DNA from: Candidatus Poribacteria bacterium
GTDB taxonomy: Bacteria; Poribacteria; WGA-4E; PCPOR2b
DNA length: 58,046 nt
Direction: 5' to 3'
Assembly (NCBI GenBank): GCA_022822005.1
Contig: JAJECO010000093.1
Location: 1 to 58,046, forward strand
This document shows positions 1 to 8,335 of the stretch, one piece after another. The position numbers and the translations under genes are program-made. The notes beneath the pieces are model-generated. The model did not search any database, was not told the origin of the DNA, and worked only from the letters and a program-made list of their open reading frames with translations. Position 1 is the stretch's first letter. Each line of letters opens with the position of its first letter.

Positions 1-377
1 TGCGGGCAGCATATACCTTCGAACAGAATACCGACCACCATCGAAAGCGACCAAAACTGTCCTCAAAGTGAAACGAGAAAACAACGGGGTCATGGGTTTA
101 TGGTGAACTTTAGAATTACTTATACACTTTCGATACACAACCAACCCCCTAAATCCCCCTTGTCAGGGGGACTTGGAAAACTCAGGGGGACTTCATGAGA
201 CTTCGATAAGGGGGCCTATTGGTGAACGTCTACATATTTATCTTGTTCACCATAGTAAAGACGAGTTCATTGGTTCAAGAGTTCATTAGTACATTAATGA
301 ACCAACAAAATGGACCAAGGGCGGAAACAACATCCTCACCAACTATCAACAAAGGTTATTAAGTATGGAGGGGGCTC
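1..377. other. left-edge gene-free stretch with repeats
   Basis: No gene is assigned here. Two plus-strand frames are open from the left edge, ending at TGA 69-71 and TGA 104-106. Either could be the 3' end of a gene cut by the window, but neither tail is recognisable. The rest holds the inverted-repeat element at 99-254 and, at about 261-302, degenerate 8-base units of the TTGGTTCA type. A strong GGAGG-type ribosome binding site at about 367-374 serves the next gene. Confidence 0.5.
99..254. repeat. MITE-like element with TATGGTGAA terminal inverted repeats
   Basis: The element starts TATGGTGAA (99-107) and ends with its exact complement TTCACCATA (246-254). It carries a C-rich/G-rich palindrome (CCCCCTAAATCCCCC ... 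AGGGGGACTTG) in the middle. A close relative with nearly the same outer 40 bases and the same inner end lies at 39238-39406. Others with different interiors lie at 22110-22333, 24608-24708, 47164-47353 and 55664-55800. No coding capacity is seen, so if mobile it would depend on an enzyme encoded elsewhere. Confidence 0.7.
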
Positions 378-932
378 ATGGACACTATAACGGTAGATTT
401 GCACATCTGCCTCTCTTCAGAAAGGTCAAGTGTAATGAACGACATATACAGATCTCCAAGGCATATCCTCTTCGCGCCGTTGGGTGGGTTAGTCGGCGCG
501 TTGCTTGGGGGTGCACTCTGGGCTAAATATATTCAGTGGACGGGACTCACCGCTGGGTGGGTTGCGCTCGCCATTGGTATTCTCGCAGGGATCGGTGTAT
601 TGTTGGTGGGCAGGTCGAGGCAGGTTTCTATTAGCCTCATTGCGGCGTTGTTCGCTGTGCTCGGTATCCTTGTCGGGAAATATCTCGATGTCCAGTGGAA
701 TTACCCTGAAACTGTCACGGTTGCAATTCTGGAGAAGCCTGATGCGCCGTCAGATGATCCAGACAGTATCGACGAGATGATCGAGCTGAGGGGAGCCGGT
801 ATGTCGGTATGGCAGCTGATGCGTCAACGGATGCAGTGGATTGACCTGCTCTACTATGTGGTTTCGGCATACATTGCATTTCGCGTATCCTACAGCAGAC
901 GTTTATATCACTTTTTCTTCAGGATGGGATGA
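378..932 (+). CDS. four-TM membrane protein of unknown function
   Basis: A 184-residue protein that I do not recognise. Hydrophobic segments lie at about residues 30-50, 57-77, 83-103 and 155-172. Between TM3 and TM4 is a hydrophilic acidic stretch (about 115-140) with a DAPSDDPDS run. The ATG at 378 is preceded by a strong GGAGGGGG site five bases upstream. A second ATG at 435 (MNDIYRSPRH) would remove a poorly hydrophobic leader but has no clear binding site. The stop codon lies 7 bases before the protease start at 940, so the two are probably co-transcribed. An inner-membrane protein linked to envelope proteolysis is possible, but that rests on neighbourhood only. Confidence 0.6.
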   Translation: MDTITVDLHICLSSERSSVMNDIYRSPRHILFAPLGGLVGALLGGALWAKYIQWTGLTAGWVALAIGILAGIGVLLVGRSRQVSISLIAALFAVLGILVGKYLDVQWNYPETVTVAILEKPDAPSDDPDSIDEMIELRGAGMSVWQLMRQRMQWIDLLYYVVSAYIAFRVSYSRRLYHFFFRMG

Positions 933-939
933 CGATACT

Positions 940-2409
940 ATGAAAGAACAGAAGTCGTATCAAGGTTATAGATTTGATTTACTGGGGTGTCTCACCGCTT
1001 TGGCTTTCCTCTTACTACTGCAACCCGCGGTCGGGCTAACACAGGGGGAGGGCAACAAGAAGGGACCCCTTGATGACGAACTATTAGAAAATATATCGTT
1101 GTTCTCAGAAGTGTTGGCACATGTCGAACAGAGCCATTTGGATTCCCCTGATTCTGAACCACTCATACATGGCGCGATTCGAGGGATGCTGCGGACACTG
1201 GATCCGTATAGCCAATTTTTCCCACCAGAAAACTATTCGGACTTTCGTTCCGAAAGTCGTGGGACCTACGGGGGACTTGGCATGGAGATTGGTATGCGGG
1301 ATGAGCGGCTCACAATTGTCTCGCCTTTCAAAGGAACGCCTGCCTATAAAGCGGGACTTCAGAGTGGCGATATTATTAGCCAGATCGAGGGCAAACCGAC
1401 AACACACATGACAACGATGGATGCCGTTGAGCTGCTGCGGGGCGAACCGGGAACACAGGTCACCATTACGATCTTGCGAGAAGGTGAACCGAGACCGCTG
1501 GAGGTACCGTTGACACGTGATGTTATTCAATTCCCGAGTGTCGAATCCAAGGTACTTAAGGGGGATATTGGATATATACGGATTAACCAGTTCCGCGATA
1601 ACACGGCTAACGATGTCGATACGGCGTTTGAAACCTTCAGTCAGCAGGAGATAGCCGGGCTCATTTTGGATCTTCGATCCAATCCGGGCGGTTTACTTCG
1701 ATCAGCGGTCGAGATTGCCAGCGACTTTTTGGCGCCGGGGGAATTGGTTGTTTATACACAGGGCAAAACCCCGCGCGAAGAGTACAATGCGGAGGAAGGC
1801 AAACAGCAGAAACGTTACCCGCTTATCGTGCTTGTGAACGGTGGCAGCGCGAGCGCGTCCGAGATTGTCGCCGGTGCGATCAAAGATCATGGGCGTGGGT
1901 TGGTTATGGGAGAAAAGACTTTTGGTAAGGCGTCGGTCCAGCAGGTTTTTCCACTGAGCAGCGGAGCAGCTGTTAAGCTGACTGTGGCGCACTACTATAG
2001 CCCCAATGGGGTTGACATTGATAAAATTGGCATCGTCCCCGACATTGAAGATCCGTGGTTCAGCCGTTCTGAGATTCAGATGTTGCGGAAACTTCAAAAC
2101 CACGAAGACATCAAGGACTTCATCGAGACAAATGGGGATGACATCCTCAGTCAGTTGGAAAAGGCGCAGCACGCCTCAAAAGAGGATACAGAAGCGGCGT
2201 CAACCCTGAGAAAATACCAACGGTTGGTCGATTCGTTCACAGAGGAAGGGATTATCTTGAGCGACGTCGGGTTGAAACTTGCAATCGCACGTCAGACTGA
2301 AAATGACCTTGATGAGTACGAATATGATCCGCGGATTATTCGGGCGATGGACCAGTTGCGCGTGTTCAAGATTTACCAGTCCTCCCTAAAAACTGACGGG
2401 TTAGAGTAA
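940..2409 (+). CDS. ctpA: C-terminal processing protease, S41 family
   Basis: A 489-residue serine protease that cuts unstructured C-termini of envelope proteins. A signal anchor covers about residues 12-32. A PDZ domain follows at about 115-190 ([11 protein letters not shown] through [10 protein letters not shown]), then the S41 catalytic core to about 360. By comparison with E. coli Prc and Bacillus CtpB, the catalytic pair is Ser305 (in GGSASASE) and Lys330 (in TFGKASVQQ), with Gln334 in the usual KxxxQ position. A further in-frame start at 841 would overlap the preceding gene by 90 bases and delay the signal sequence, so ATG 940 was chosen. The C-terminal roughly 110 residues are charged and helical. 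The gene follows the four-TM gene closely and hisF begins 25 bases after it, so a three-gene transcript is likely. Family assignment is firm; the substrate is unknown. Confidence 0.92.
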   Translation: MKEQKSYQGYRFDLLGCLTALAFLLLLQPAVGLTQGEGNKKGPLDDELLENISLFSEVLAHVEQSHLDSPDSEPLIHGAIRGMLRTLDPYSQFFPPENYSDFRSESRGTYGGLGMEIGMRDERLTIVSPFKGTPAYKAGLQSGDIISQIEGKPTTHMTTMDAVELLRGEPGTQVTITILREGEPRPLEVPLTRDVIQFPSVESKVLKGDIGYIRINQFRDNTANDVDTAFETFSQQEIAGLILDLRSNPGGLLRSAVEIASDFLAPGELVVYTQGKTPREEYNAEEGKQQKRYPLIVLVNGGSASASEIVAGAIKDHGRGLVMGEKTFGKASVQQVFPLSSGAAVKLTVAHYYSPNGVDIDKIGIVPDIEDPWFSRSEIQMLRKLQNHEDIKDFIETNGDDILSQLEKAQHASKEDTEAASTLRKYQRLVDSFTEEGIILSDVGLKLAIARQTENDLDEYEYDPRIIRAMDQLRVFKIYQSSLKTDGLE

Positions 2410-2434
2410 CCGATCGAGAATTGAGAACCGCTTC

Positions 2435-3214
2435 ATGATTACGAAACGAATTATCCCGTGTCTCGATGTTCGAGCGGGCAAGGTTACTAAAGGGGTCGCT
2501 TTCCAAGGCAATATCGATGTCGGCGATCCGGTAGCGATGGCGCGCGCCTACTATGAGGGCGGGGTAGATGAACTTGTATTTTATGACATCACCGCGAGCA
2601 ACGAGCGTCGCGACATTATGATTGATGTGGTATCAGCGGTCGCCGCGGAGATCTTTATCCCTTTCTCGGTGGGCGGCGGGTTACGGACATTAGATGATAT
2701 GCGTCGTGTCCTACTCGCGGGTGCGGAGAAGGTGAGCATCGACTCCGGCGCAGTGAGGAATCCGCAACTCCTCGCGGAGGGGGCAAAAGCGTTTGGGAGT
2801 CAGTGCGTTGTGTTGAGTATGCAGGTGAAGCGGGTCCCGAAAAGCGATGAGATTCCGAGTGGGTTCGAGATCTATATCGATGGCGGTCGTCGTCCGATGG
2901 GGTTAGATGCCCTTGCGTGGTCGCAACGTGGTGTGGAGTTAGGTGCCGGTGAGATTGTGGTCAACAGTATTGATCAAGACGGAACGAAGGCGGGATATGA
3001 TATAGAACTGACAAAGGCAATTGCTGATCTTGTTCCGGTTCCGGTAATCGCGTCTGGCGGTGCTGGGAATCCAGAGCATATCCGCGATGTGTTTGTTGAG
3101 AGCAATGCCGATGCTGCGATTGTCGCTTCAATCACGCATTATGGTGAGTTTTCGATTGAGCATATCAAACAGTATCTTGAGACGGAAGGGGTTCCGATCC
3201 GCAATACGTGGTAG
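2435..3214 (+). CDS. hisF: imidazole glycerol phosphate synthase cyclase subunit HisF, with Gln at position 130
   Basis: HisF joins with HisH to convert PRFAR and ammonia into imidazole glycerol phosphate and AICAR in histidine synthesis. The 259-residue length and (beta/alpha)8 pattern fit: [14 protein letters not shown] at the N-terminus, FSVGGGLRT near 78, [13 protein letters not shown] near 175 and VIASGGAG near 200 (phosphate-binding glycines). Asp11, one of the two classical acid/base residues, is present. The second, Asp130 in Thermotoga maritima numbering, aligns without gaps to Gln130 in the run [10 protein letters not shown]. An insert of about ten residues (PKSDEIPSG) follows. No other his genes are nearby. 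The gene lies 25 bases after ctpA on the same strand. The family call is secure; normal cyclase activity is likely but less certain because of Gln130. Confidence 0.93.
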   Translation: MITKRIIPCLDVRAGKVTKGVAFQGNIDVGDPVAMARAYYEGGVDELVFYDITASNERRDIMIDVVSAVAAEIFIPFSVGGGLRTLDDMRRVLLAGAEKVSIDSGAVRNPQLLAEGAKAFGSQCVVLSMQVKRVPKSDEIPSGFEIYIDGGRRPMGLDALAWSQRGVELGAGEIVVNSIDQDGTKAGYDIELTKAIADLVPVPVIASGGAGNPEHIRDVFVESNADAAIVASITHYGEFSIEHIKQYLETEGVPIRNTW

Positions 3215-3218
3215 GTCG

Positions 3219-3266
3219 TTGGTATATTGGTACATTGGTACATTAGTTCATTGGTTCATTAGCCAC
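3219..3266. repeat. degenerate 8-bp tandem repeat (TTRGTWCA)
   Basis: Six head-to-tail 8-base units directly follow the hisF stop: TTGGTATA, TTGGTACA, TTGGTACA, TTAGTTCA, TTGGTTCA, TTAGCCAC. Similar short arrays occur at about 261-302, 5120-5155, 10567-10585, 22790-22820, 39404-39440, 55575-55595 and 56672-56711. Eight is not a multiple of three, so the arrays are open in all frames only by chance. Confidence 0.75.
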
Positions 3267-3277
3267 CATTAACAGGC

Positions 3278-3391
3278 AACCCCCTAAATCCCGCTCCCGA
3301 TAAAGCGGGATGTACCACTTGTCAGGGGGACCTGATGCGTAACTCCCAATTAAAAACAACCCCCTAAATCCCCCTTGTCAGGGGGACTTGA
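3278..3391. repeat. two C-rich/G-rich palindromes, the first carrying an inserted hairpin
   Basis: The copy at 3358-3391 is a plain CCCCCTAAATCCCCC ... AGGGGGACTT palindrome. The copy at 3278-3330 has the same outer sequence but is interrupted after AAATCCC by 25 bases (3293-3317, GCTCCCGATAAAGCGGGA plus TGTACCA), after which CTTGTCAGGGGGA resumes. The plain form recurs at many places, including about 144-180, 8070-8104, 22153-22186, 25110-25143, 28514-28547, 33466-33500 and 55708-55741. Confidence 0.75.
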
Positions 3392-3396
3392 TGGTT

Positions 3397-5031
3397 TTAA
3401 CCGTTTGTTCGGAATGTTGGTGCGGCGGCGGCTTCGGTTGCGATGTTGATGCAGGCGGGCAATCCCGATGTTAGTGCGCGTTCAACCGCAGGGGTCAGGT
3501 CGTCTGGGTGCTGAACAAACTCGCCATACCCTCCCAATCCTTCAATCATTTTGTCGTAGCGCGACGGCAACAACTCACACCCAATCGTGCGCTCTTTCCC
3601 ATAATTCTGAATCTGTAGTTGGTGTTCTGCATTCCAACGCGCGTCGTTTCCTACGATCACGATGATAGGCAGATTGTAGCGTAGCGCGGTATCGAACTCC
3701 ATCGCGTGGTAGCCGAATGTGCCATCGCCGAGGAAGGCGAACACGGCTCGTCCCGGATGCGCGAGTTTTGCTGCGAGCCCCATCGGGATAGCGCTGCCGA
3801 TTGAGCCTGCGGGGCCGTTGATGAGGCGAGGCTCCGCCTCCAATCCTGCTTGTACCCACTGTCCAAACTCCCCGCCGTCGCTGACGAATATCCCACCATC
3901 ATCGAGGAACGGTTGAAGTGCCTCACATACCCGCAAAGGGTGAATGGGTTGGTCCGCAGAGCGACGCAGTGCTTCCCATTCGGGCGGGGTAGCCTTTCGC
4001 GCTGCCGCGACTTCCGCCTGCCAAGTAGCACGACGCTGATCTTGTTCTGCGGTGTGCGACCATTCACGGGTTTGTGCTGCGGCTGTCAACCCGCGTAGGA
4101 AATGCGCTGGTTCGGCGTGTATCCCTCGGACAGCGGGATTTTCTGGGCGCAGCTGCGCGGTGTCGGCCTCAATCTGTATGAATTGACACGCTTCGGAGAA
4201 AAATGGGGGTTGACCGAACCGTAGCGAGAAGTCGAGTTTTTTGCCCCCTAACAGCACAACGTCCGCTTTGCCCAAGCAGTTTGTCGCGTGATGTAGCCAT
4301 GGATCGTTGACTCCGCGCGGACTTTCCATCGGGAGGGCGGGGACACCTGTTGCTTCGGATAGCCGCTCCACCTCCGTCCATCGCACGGGACGTCCCATCG
4401 CGGGACCTACCAGAATGAGTGGGCAATCTGCTTGAGTCAGTTGGCGGAGTATATCGTCCAGATCGCTCGTTGGAGGCACGGCTTTGGGAGTTGTATCTGT
4501 GTCCGTGCGTTGAGGGGAACGGGAAGCAATGGTAGTTTCAAGGATATCGGCGGGCAGACTGACGTGCACTGGACCGGGCCGACCTTCGCAAGCCAGAGAG
4601 AGGGCGTCCGCGATTGTTTCGTCAAGACGGGAGGGATCGTCTGCCAGCCATGCGGCTTTTGTGACCGGCTTGGCGGTGGCGACCTGATCTATTTCTTGAA
4701 ACGCGCCCTCTCCGATCTGTGCGTGAGGGGCGTGTCCGCTTAACAGTACGACTGGCGACTCCGACATGAGTGCGCCGTAGAGCGCGGAGATTGCGTTGCA
4801 GTGGCCGGGTCCCGCGGTGAGCAGTGCGACGCCCGGTTGTTCGGTCAAGCGTCCCCACCCATCCGCCATGTGTACCGCTGCGGCCTCGTGGCGTGTGTGG
4901 ATCAGGTTAATATCGCGTCCGATGCACGCGTCGTATAAGGAGAGGATCTGGTTGCCGGAAAGGCTGAAGAGGTGTTTAACCCCTGCGGAAATTAAGGATT
5001 CGATTAGCAGTTCTGCGCCGGTTTTTGACAT
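3397..5031 (-). CDS. thiamine diphosphate-dependent enzyme, acetolactate synthase-like
   Basis: A 544-residue protein of the acetohydroxyacid synthase/benzoylformate decarboxylase superfamily. These enzymes decarboxylate or ligate 2-oxo acids using ThDP, Mg2+ and sometimes FAD. The N-terminal PYR domain carries the conserved Glu in IHTRHEAAAVHMADGWGR (about residue 50), which activates the cofactor. A central domain follows, and the C-terminal PP domain has the GDG...N motif (FLGDGTFGYHAMEFD ... IVGNDARWN, about residues 430-465) that binds Mg-diphosphate. The residues after the motif do not clearly match IlvB. There is no ilvN beside it, so a catabolic enzyme (oxalyl-CoA decarboxylase, 2-hydroxyacyl-CoA lyase, sulfoacetaldehyde acetyltransferase type) is as likely as acetolactate synthase. 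The ATG at 5031 has an AAAAGGT site upstream. It stands alone, flanked by repeats. Confidence 0.85.
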   Translation of the reverse strand: MSKTGAELLIESLISAGVKHLFSLSGNQILSLYDACIGRDINLIHTRHEAAAVHMADGWGRLTEQPGVALLTAGPGHCNAISALYGALMSESPVVLLSGHAPHAQIGEGAFQEIDQVATAKPVTKAAWLADDPSRLDETIADALSLACEGRPGPVHVSLPADILETTIASRSPQRTDTDTTPKAVPPTSDLDDILRQLTQADCPLILVGPAMGRPVRWTEVERLSEATGVPALPMESPRGVNDPWLHHATNCLGKADVVLLGGKKLDFSLRFGQPPFFSEACQFIQIEADTAQLRPENPAVRGIHAEPAHFLRGLTAAAQTREWSHTAEQDQRRATWQAEVAAARKATPPEWEALRRSADQPIHPLRVCEALQPFLDDGGIFVSDGGEFGQWVQAGLEAEPRLINGPAGSIGSAIPMGLAAKLAHPGRAVFAFLGDGTFGYHAMEFDTALRYNLPIIVIVGNDARWNAEHQLQIQNYGKERTIGCELLPSRYDKMIEGLGGYGEFVQHPDDLTPAVERALTSGLPACINIATEAAAAPTFRTNG

Positions 5032-5894
5032 CGGATACCTTTTATAATTAACCTTTGGTGCCAGTTAGTGAGAAAGTCGTTTCTACATTGTTCAAGTCGC
5101 TTTGGATCCCGATTGATTGGGGAATTCATTGGTTCATTAGTTGGTTGGTTCATTCTTCTTGCGTGCCTCCCTTCGGATACACATGTCGCCCCTCTGGGGC
5201 TTTAGGATATTTGTTTATCCGTGTACTATAAACATGTCGCCCCTCCGGGGCTAAATGAACCGATAAACCAATGATTTTCACGCATCACGTTATTAACAGC
5301 TGTAAACTAGCACCCGGTCAGATAAATGCTACGGGTCCTGCTCGTTGTGGATTCACAAAACCACACCACCGCCGCAAGTCGGGCTTGGATATGGCTATCC
5401 AAGCTGAGCAGGGCGTGGTTTGTCATATAAATTATGATAAGCACCTTCATTGCGATGTCCGGTGCGGTTACAAACCGCACGTACCGGGCCTGGAGAACAT
5501 CAAGAATTACCGATTTATGTTCTGAAGCCTTATACAGTTTGTGCTACATTTTTCTGACAATGTACTAGGGCTATTCAGTTTTAGGCTTATTACGCATTTT
5601 GTTTGAAAAATCGGAGTCGAGAAGTCGCTCTTAGAGCGACGTGTCGGGATTGGGAAATCCCTCCTACAGAAAAACTAGGGTCGGGATTGGAAAATCCCTC
5701 CCCGATAAATCCCCCGATAGGATCGGGGCAGGCCCGATGAATCGGGACTCCGACAAGCCGAGAGCAGGCAGGCGGGATGCAAGCACCTACAGAAAAACTA
5801 AATGACCCTAGTTCACAGCTGGTGATACACTCTCTGGTCAAAGACCAAAAGTGAAACGTGAAGCGGAAAATTGAATAGGTCGGGGGTTGCAATT
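5032..5894. other. 860-bp gene-free region packed with palindromic repeats
   Basis: No gene is supported. The region contains 8-bp repeats (about 5120-5155), a paired hairpin module (5180-5252), a hairpin at 5383-5404 (GCTTGGATA, loop, TATCCAAGC) that recurs inverted at 15951-15972, and a block at about 5455-5556 shared with 51712-51800. A further block begins at 5567 (GGGCTATTCAGTTTTAGGC) and is shared with 8176 and 35817. It runs into two hairpins, GTCGCTCT/AGAGCGAC and GGGATT/AATCCC with a CTCCTACA tail. A cluster of CCGATAAATC/GATGAATCGGG units lies at about 5700-5790. Confidence 0.7.
5180..5252. repeat. paired hairpin module (ACATGTCGCCCC type)
   Basis: Two hairpins of the form CATGTCGCCCCnnnGGGGCT are separated by about 50 bases ending in CTATAAACATG. 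The same two-hairpin layout is found at 7683-7761, 18098-18173, 35893-35968, 48665-48740 and 51412-51486. Versions with altered stems are at 18510-18580, 18784-18850 and 20903-20974. Confidence 0.75.
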
Positions 5895-6350
5895 TTAGTG
5901 GGATTTTATTTTTTCAAGCCCCAAGTACCGTGTGTCTGGAAATCCCGCCTCAAGGTCGTCCCAGAATTGGTTTTTCAGAACTGTAGGACGCACATCCAGT
6001 CCGTCCATGTCCATCTTGGAAAAGAAACGCGCATTGACGAGAAAGGTCTCTTCGGACTCTCTATTGGCGAGGGTAAGGTGCCCGTCGAACGTTTTACATC
6101 GAATGAAAAACTTGCAGAAGTGGTAGCCCGGTTCGGCATATTCGACGATATAGATGATACGATCTAACGCAACAGATAACCCTGTTTCCTCCATCGTCTC
6201 GCGTTGGGCACAATCGAAGATGGATTCATGTCCCTGTAATTTCCCGCCCGGTGGCACCCAAAAGTCGTACTGCCCGTTTTTTTTATGATTGACAAGGAGC
6301 AGTTCGCGCTGCTGTACAATCAATGCGGCGGCACTGATTCCGTATCTCAT
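5895..6350 (-). CDS. Nudix hydrolase
   Basis: A 151-residue hydrolase of nucleoside diphosphates linked to another moiety. The Nudix box is complete: Gly36, then E42, R50-E51, E54-E55 and G57 in GKLQGHESIFDCAQRETMEE. These residues coordinate the catalytic Mg2+. The fold begins directly at MRYGISAAALIV, so the ATG at 6350 is preferred. Longer in-frame starts run into the dioxygenase gene upstream. The start lies 29 bases after the PhyH-family stop, indicating co-transcription. The substrate cannot be read from the sequence. The pairing PPGGKLQGHE near residue 33 resembles small MutT-like housecleaning enzymes. Confidence 0.9.
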   Translation of the reverse strand: MRYGISAAALIVQQRELLLVNHKKNGQYDFWVPPGGKLQGHESIFDCAQRETMEETGLSVALDRIIYIVEYAEPGYHFCKFFIRCKTFDGHLTLANRESEETFLVNARFFSKMDMDGLDVRPTVLKNQFWDDLEAGFPDTRYLGLEKIKSH

Positions 6351-6379
6351 CGGTTTGGTCTCTGTCGCTGAACTTACTG

Positions 6380-7234
6380 CTATACGGCTGGCGGTCGTCG
6401 CGGTGGCATGGGTTCGATGATGGCGCGTCTTTCTGGGGTCAGACGGCCTAATAACCCTTCTGTTGCCTGATAGTTGAATCGTTCGCGCACATATTTTGGG
6501 GAGTAGCGGTAGACGATTGTTCGACGATAGCCGGGGTTGGTGCGTTCCGCGGAGCCGTGTGTGATTGCATCGGTGAACATCAACACATCGCCTGCTTTCA
6601 GGTACATCTCTTTGACAGCGAATGCGGTTCCTGCAGGTTTGCCGCTCACACCATCGTAGACCAACCCCTTGCCGTCCACATGCAGGCGCGGGTGAATTTC
6701 GGTGCATTTGTGGCTACCCGGTATGAGGACAGGCGGTCCGTCGCCTTCGCCGATATCGTTGAGCGCCATCAGGACGTTGATTTGACCGACCATCCACTCG
6801 CCGGTGTTGTTTTGGCGAAACGTCAGATAACTGAGCGGGACATGTCCGCCACAGTGGATGTGGATGAAACCGCCGGGACCTCGGACGTTAAGGAAGTTTT
6901 CGTGGATGGAGAGGCCGTTTACGACGGAGTGGATGTATTTCTTGACCAGGTCGGTCCACGCGGGATAATCGATCAGTCGCTCGAAAACGGCGCCGCCCTC
7001 AATGATATTCTGGAAGTTGACCCCATTTTCTTCGTTGTATGTGTGCGTTTCTATGTTCCCGATCCAGCGGCTTCGTTCACGGGGATTGTCGTTTGCGGTC
7101 CACGGTTCTTCGACATAGGATTTGTGGTCGTCGATCCATTGGTTCATTTCGCGCAGATCTTCGGGCGAGATTGCGTTTTCCAGGACCAGATAGCCTTGGA
7201 GGTCGAATAGATAGTCGTGTGTGCTTTGATCCAT
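6380..7234 (-). CDS. phytanoyl-CoA dioxygenase (PhyH) family protein with atypical metal motif
   Basis: A 284-residue member of the PhyH branch of Fe(II)/2-oxoglutarate oxygenases, which hydroxylate small molecules with loss of CO2 from 2-oxoglutarate. The ATG at 7234 (MDQSTHDYLFDLQGYLVLEN) has GGAG ten bases upstream; a longer frame to 7315 lacks such support. Family features seen are DGPPVLIPGSHK (about 165-176), AGDVLMFTDAITHGSAERT (His226, the distal iron ligand) and RRTIVYRYSP (Arg238, likely 2-oxoglutarate contact). The usual HxD is not visible; the matching place reads FIHIHCGGH (His125, His127, His131). Iron may therefore be bound by a different residue set. The gene leads into the Nudix gene 29 bases downstream. 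The substrate is unknown. Confidence 0.85.
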   Translation of the reverse strand: MDQSTHDYLFDLQGYLVLENAISPEDLREMNQWIDDHKSYVEEPWTANDNPRERSRWIGNIETHTYNEENGVNFQNIIEGGAVFERLIDYPAWTDLVKKYIHSVVNGLSIHENFLNVRGPGGFIHIHCGGHVPLSYLTFRQNNTGEWMVGQINVLMALNDIGEGDGPPVLIPGSHKCTEIHPRLHVDGKGLVYDGVSGKPAGTAFAVKEMYLKAGDVLMFTDAITHGSAERTNPGYRRTIVYRYSPKYVRERFNYQATEGLLGRLTPERRAIIEPMPPRRPPAV

Positions 7235-7399
7235 TATTTGCTTCTCCAGAAGTGTGGAGTTTCGGAGGTCTGTAGTCGGTCTGCTAATGTTGGGTTTCAC
7301 TCTACGCATTCGCAAGCGAGTGTTGTTGAACAGCGGTGCTGCTACTGTAGTTGATAGGATTTCGTGTCTAACCGTTCAACCCAACCTACATGCTTGATT

Positions 7400-7648
7400 C
7401 TATATTGATGTATCTACTGATTCCCTTCGCAGATGCGCGGAGATCGGTAATTGAAAAAGTTCCTGACGCAATAATCGAGTAGAAAAAAACAGGACCTCAA
7501 GATTTTCGATTTCGTCGGTTCCAGGGTTAAATCGTGCAATGACTTCATCCTCAAGTTCTTCGCTCTCCTGTTCTGGATACGGGGCACAGGTATTTATGTA
7601 AAGAATATCCGCTTCACGGTCATATTGAAAAGTTAGGTACGTTCCCAT
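7400..7648 (-). CDS. DUF2283 family small protein
   Basis: An 82-residue protein beginning MGTYLTFQYDREADILYI, which matches the YDxExDxLYI pattern of the DUF2283 family. Members are small proteins often found near toxin-antitoxin loci; their role is unknown. Acidic EESEELEDEVIARF follows at about residues 27-40 and the C-terminus is basic. A longer frame to 7687 would start inside a repeat element (7683-7761), so ATG 7648 is preferred, though no good ribosome binding site is seen. No partner gene overlaps it. Confidence 0.7.
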   Translation of the reverse strand: MGTYLTFQYDREADILYINTCAPYPEQESEELEDEVIARFNPGTDEIENLEVLFFSTRLLRQELFQLPISAHLRRESVDTSI

Positions 7649-8335
7649 AGAGATAGCCAATTTCTTCAAATTACACAAGCTGCACATGTCGCCCCTCTGG
7701 GACTTTTGGGGGTTGCTAGTGTGTCGCGTGTGCTATAAACATGCCGCCCCGCTGGGGCTAAAACGGAATCCGTGATTCATACAACTTCTCGATGCTGCCC
7801 TGCCCCGATAAAGTGAGACAAGGAGGAGACTTGATGCGTAACCCCTAAATCCCCATTATCAGGGGGGCTTAACATATAAAAGCCGTCTTTTCAGATACAA
7901 GAATGTCGATTTTGGAAAATCGACCTACAATCGGGCAATCATAAGTGCTTGCAGCCCGATTTATCGGGGGAGGTGCCCATGCAGGTTATCGGACATAACT
8001 CCCAAGTTCAGATGTTTGTAATCTATCGTGGGAGATTTTAGAACTGCTCAGACGCTACCGATGAAAAACCAACCCCCTAAATCCCCCTTGTCAGGGGGAC
8101 TTGGGAAACTGCTACTAGCTTGGGCAATTATAGTATGATAGTGAATATTTAGTCAAGAGGATAAGCAAAGGTGATAGGGCTATTCAGTTTTAGGCTTTTT
8201 ACCCGTTTTGTTTGAAAAGTCGGAGTCGGAAAGTCGCTCATAGAGCGACGTGTCGGGATTGGGAAATCCCTCCTACAGAAAAACTAAATGCCCCTACCAA
8301 GGTGAGTTATTGAGGAACATAATTCGACCTATCTT
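7649..8335. other. gene-free repeat region upstream of the DUF2283 gene
   Basis: The region holds a paired hairpin module (7683-7761), a C/G-rich palindrome (about 7840-7870), a GTCGATTTT/AAAATCGAC hairpin with a CTACA tail (about 7915-7934), another C/G-rich palindrome (8071-8104) and the shared block beginning GGGCTATTCAG (8176-8290). A strong promoter-like pair on the minus strand lies at 8127-8156. No gene is supported. Confidence 0.65.
8127..8156 (-). promoter_or_regulatory. sigma-70-like promoter with long leader
   Basis: On the minus strand, TTGACT (complement of 8151-8156) and TATAAT (complement of 8127-8132) are 18 bases apart. The start would fall near 8120. The first gene downstream is the DUF2283 gene at 7648, so the leader would be about 470 bases and include a C/G-rich palindrome and the paired hairpin module. 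It could instead drive a non-coding transcript. Confidence 0.5.

Noticed and set aside
841-939. Upstream in-frame start of the S41 protease
   Set aside because: It would overlap the preceding gene by 90 bases and put a non-signal stretch before the signal anchor; ATG 940 is better placed.
3278-3391. Repeated C/G-rich units considered as a CRISPR array
   Set aside because: Copies are irregularly spaced across the whole window, differ by inserts, and are not separated by unique spacers of constant length; no cas genes are present.
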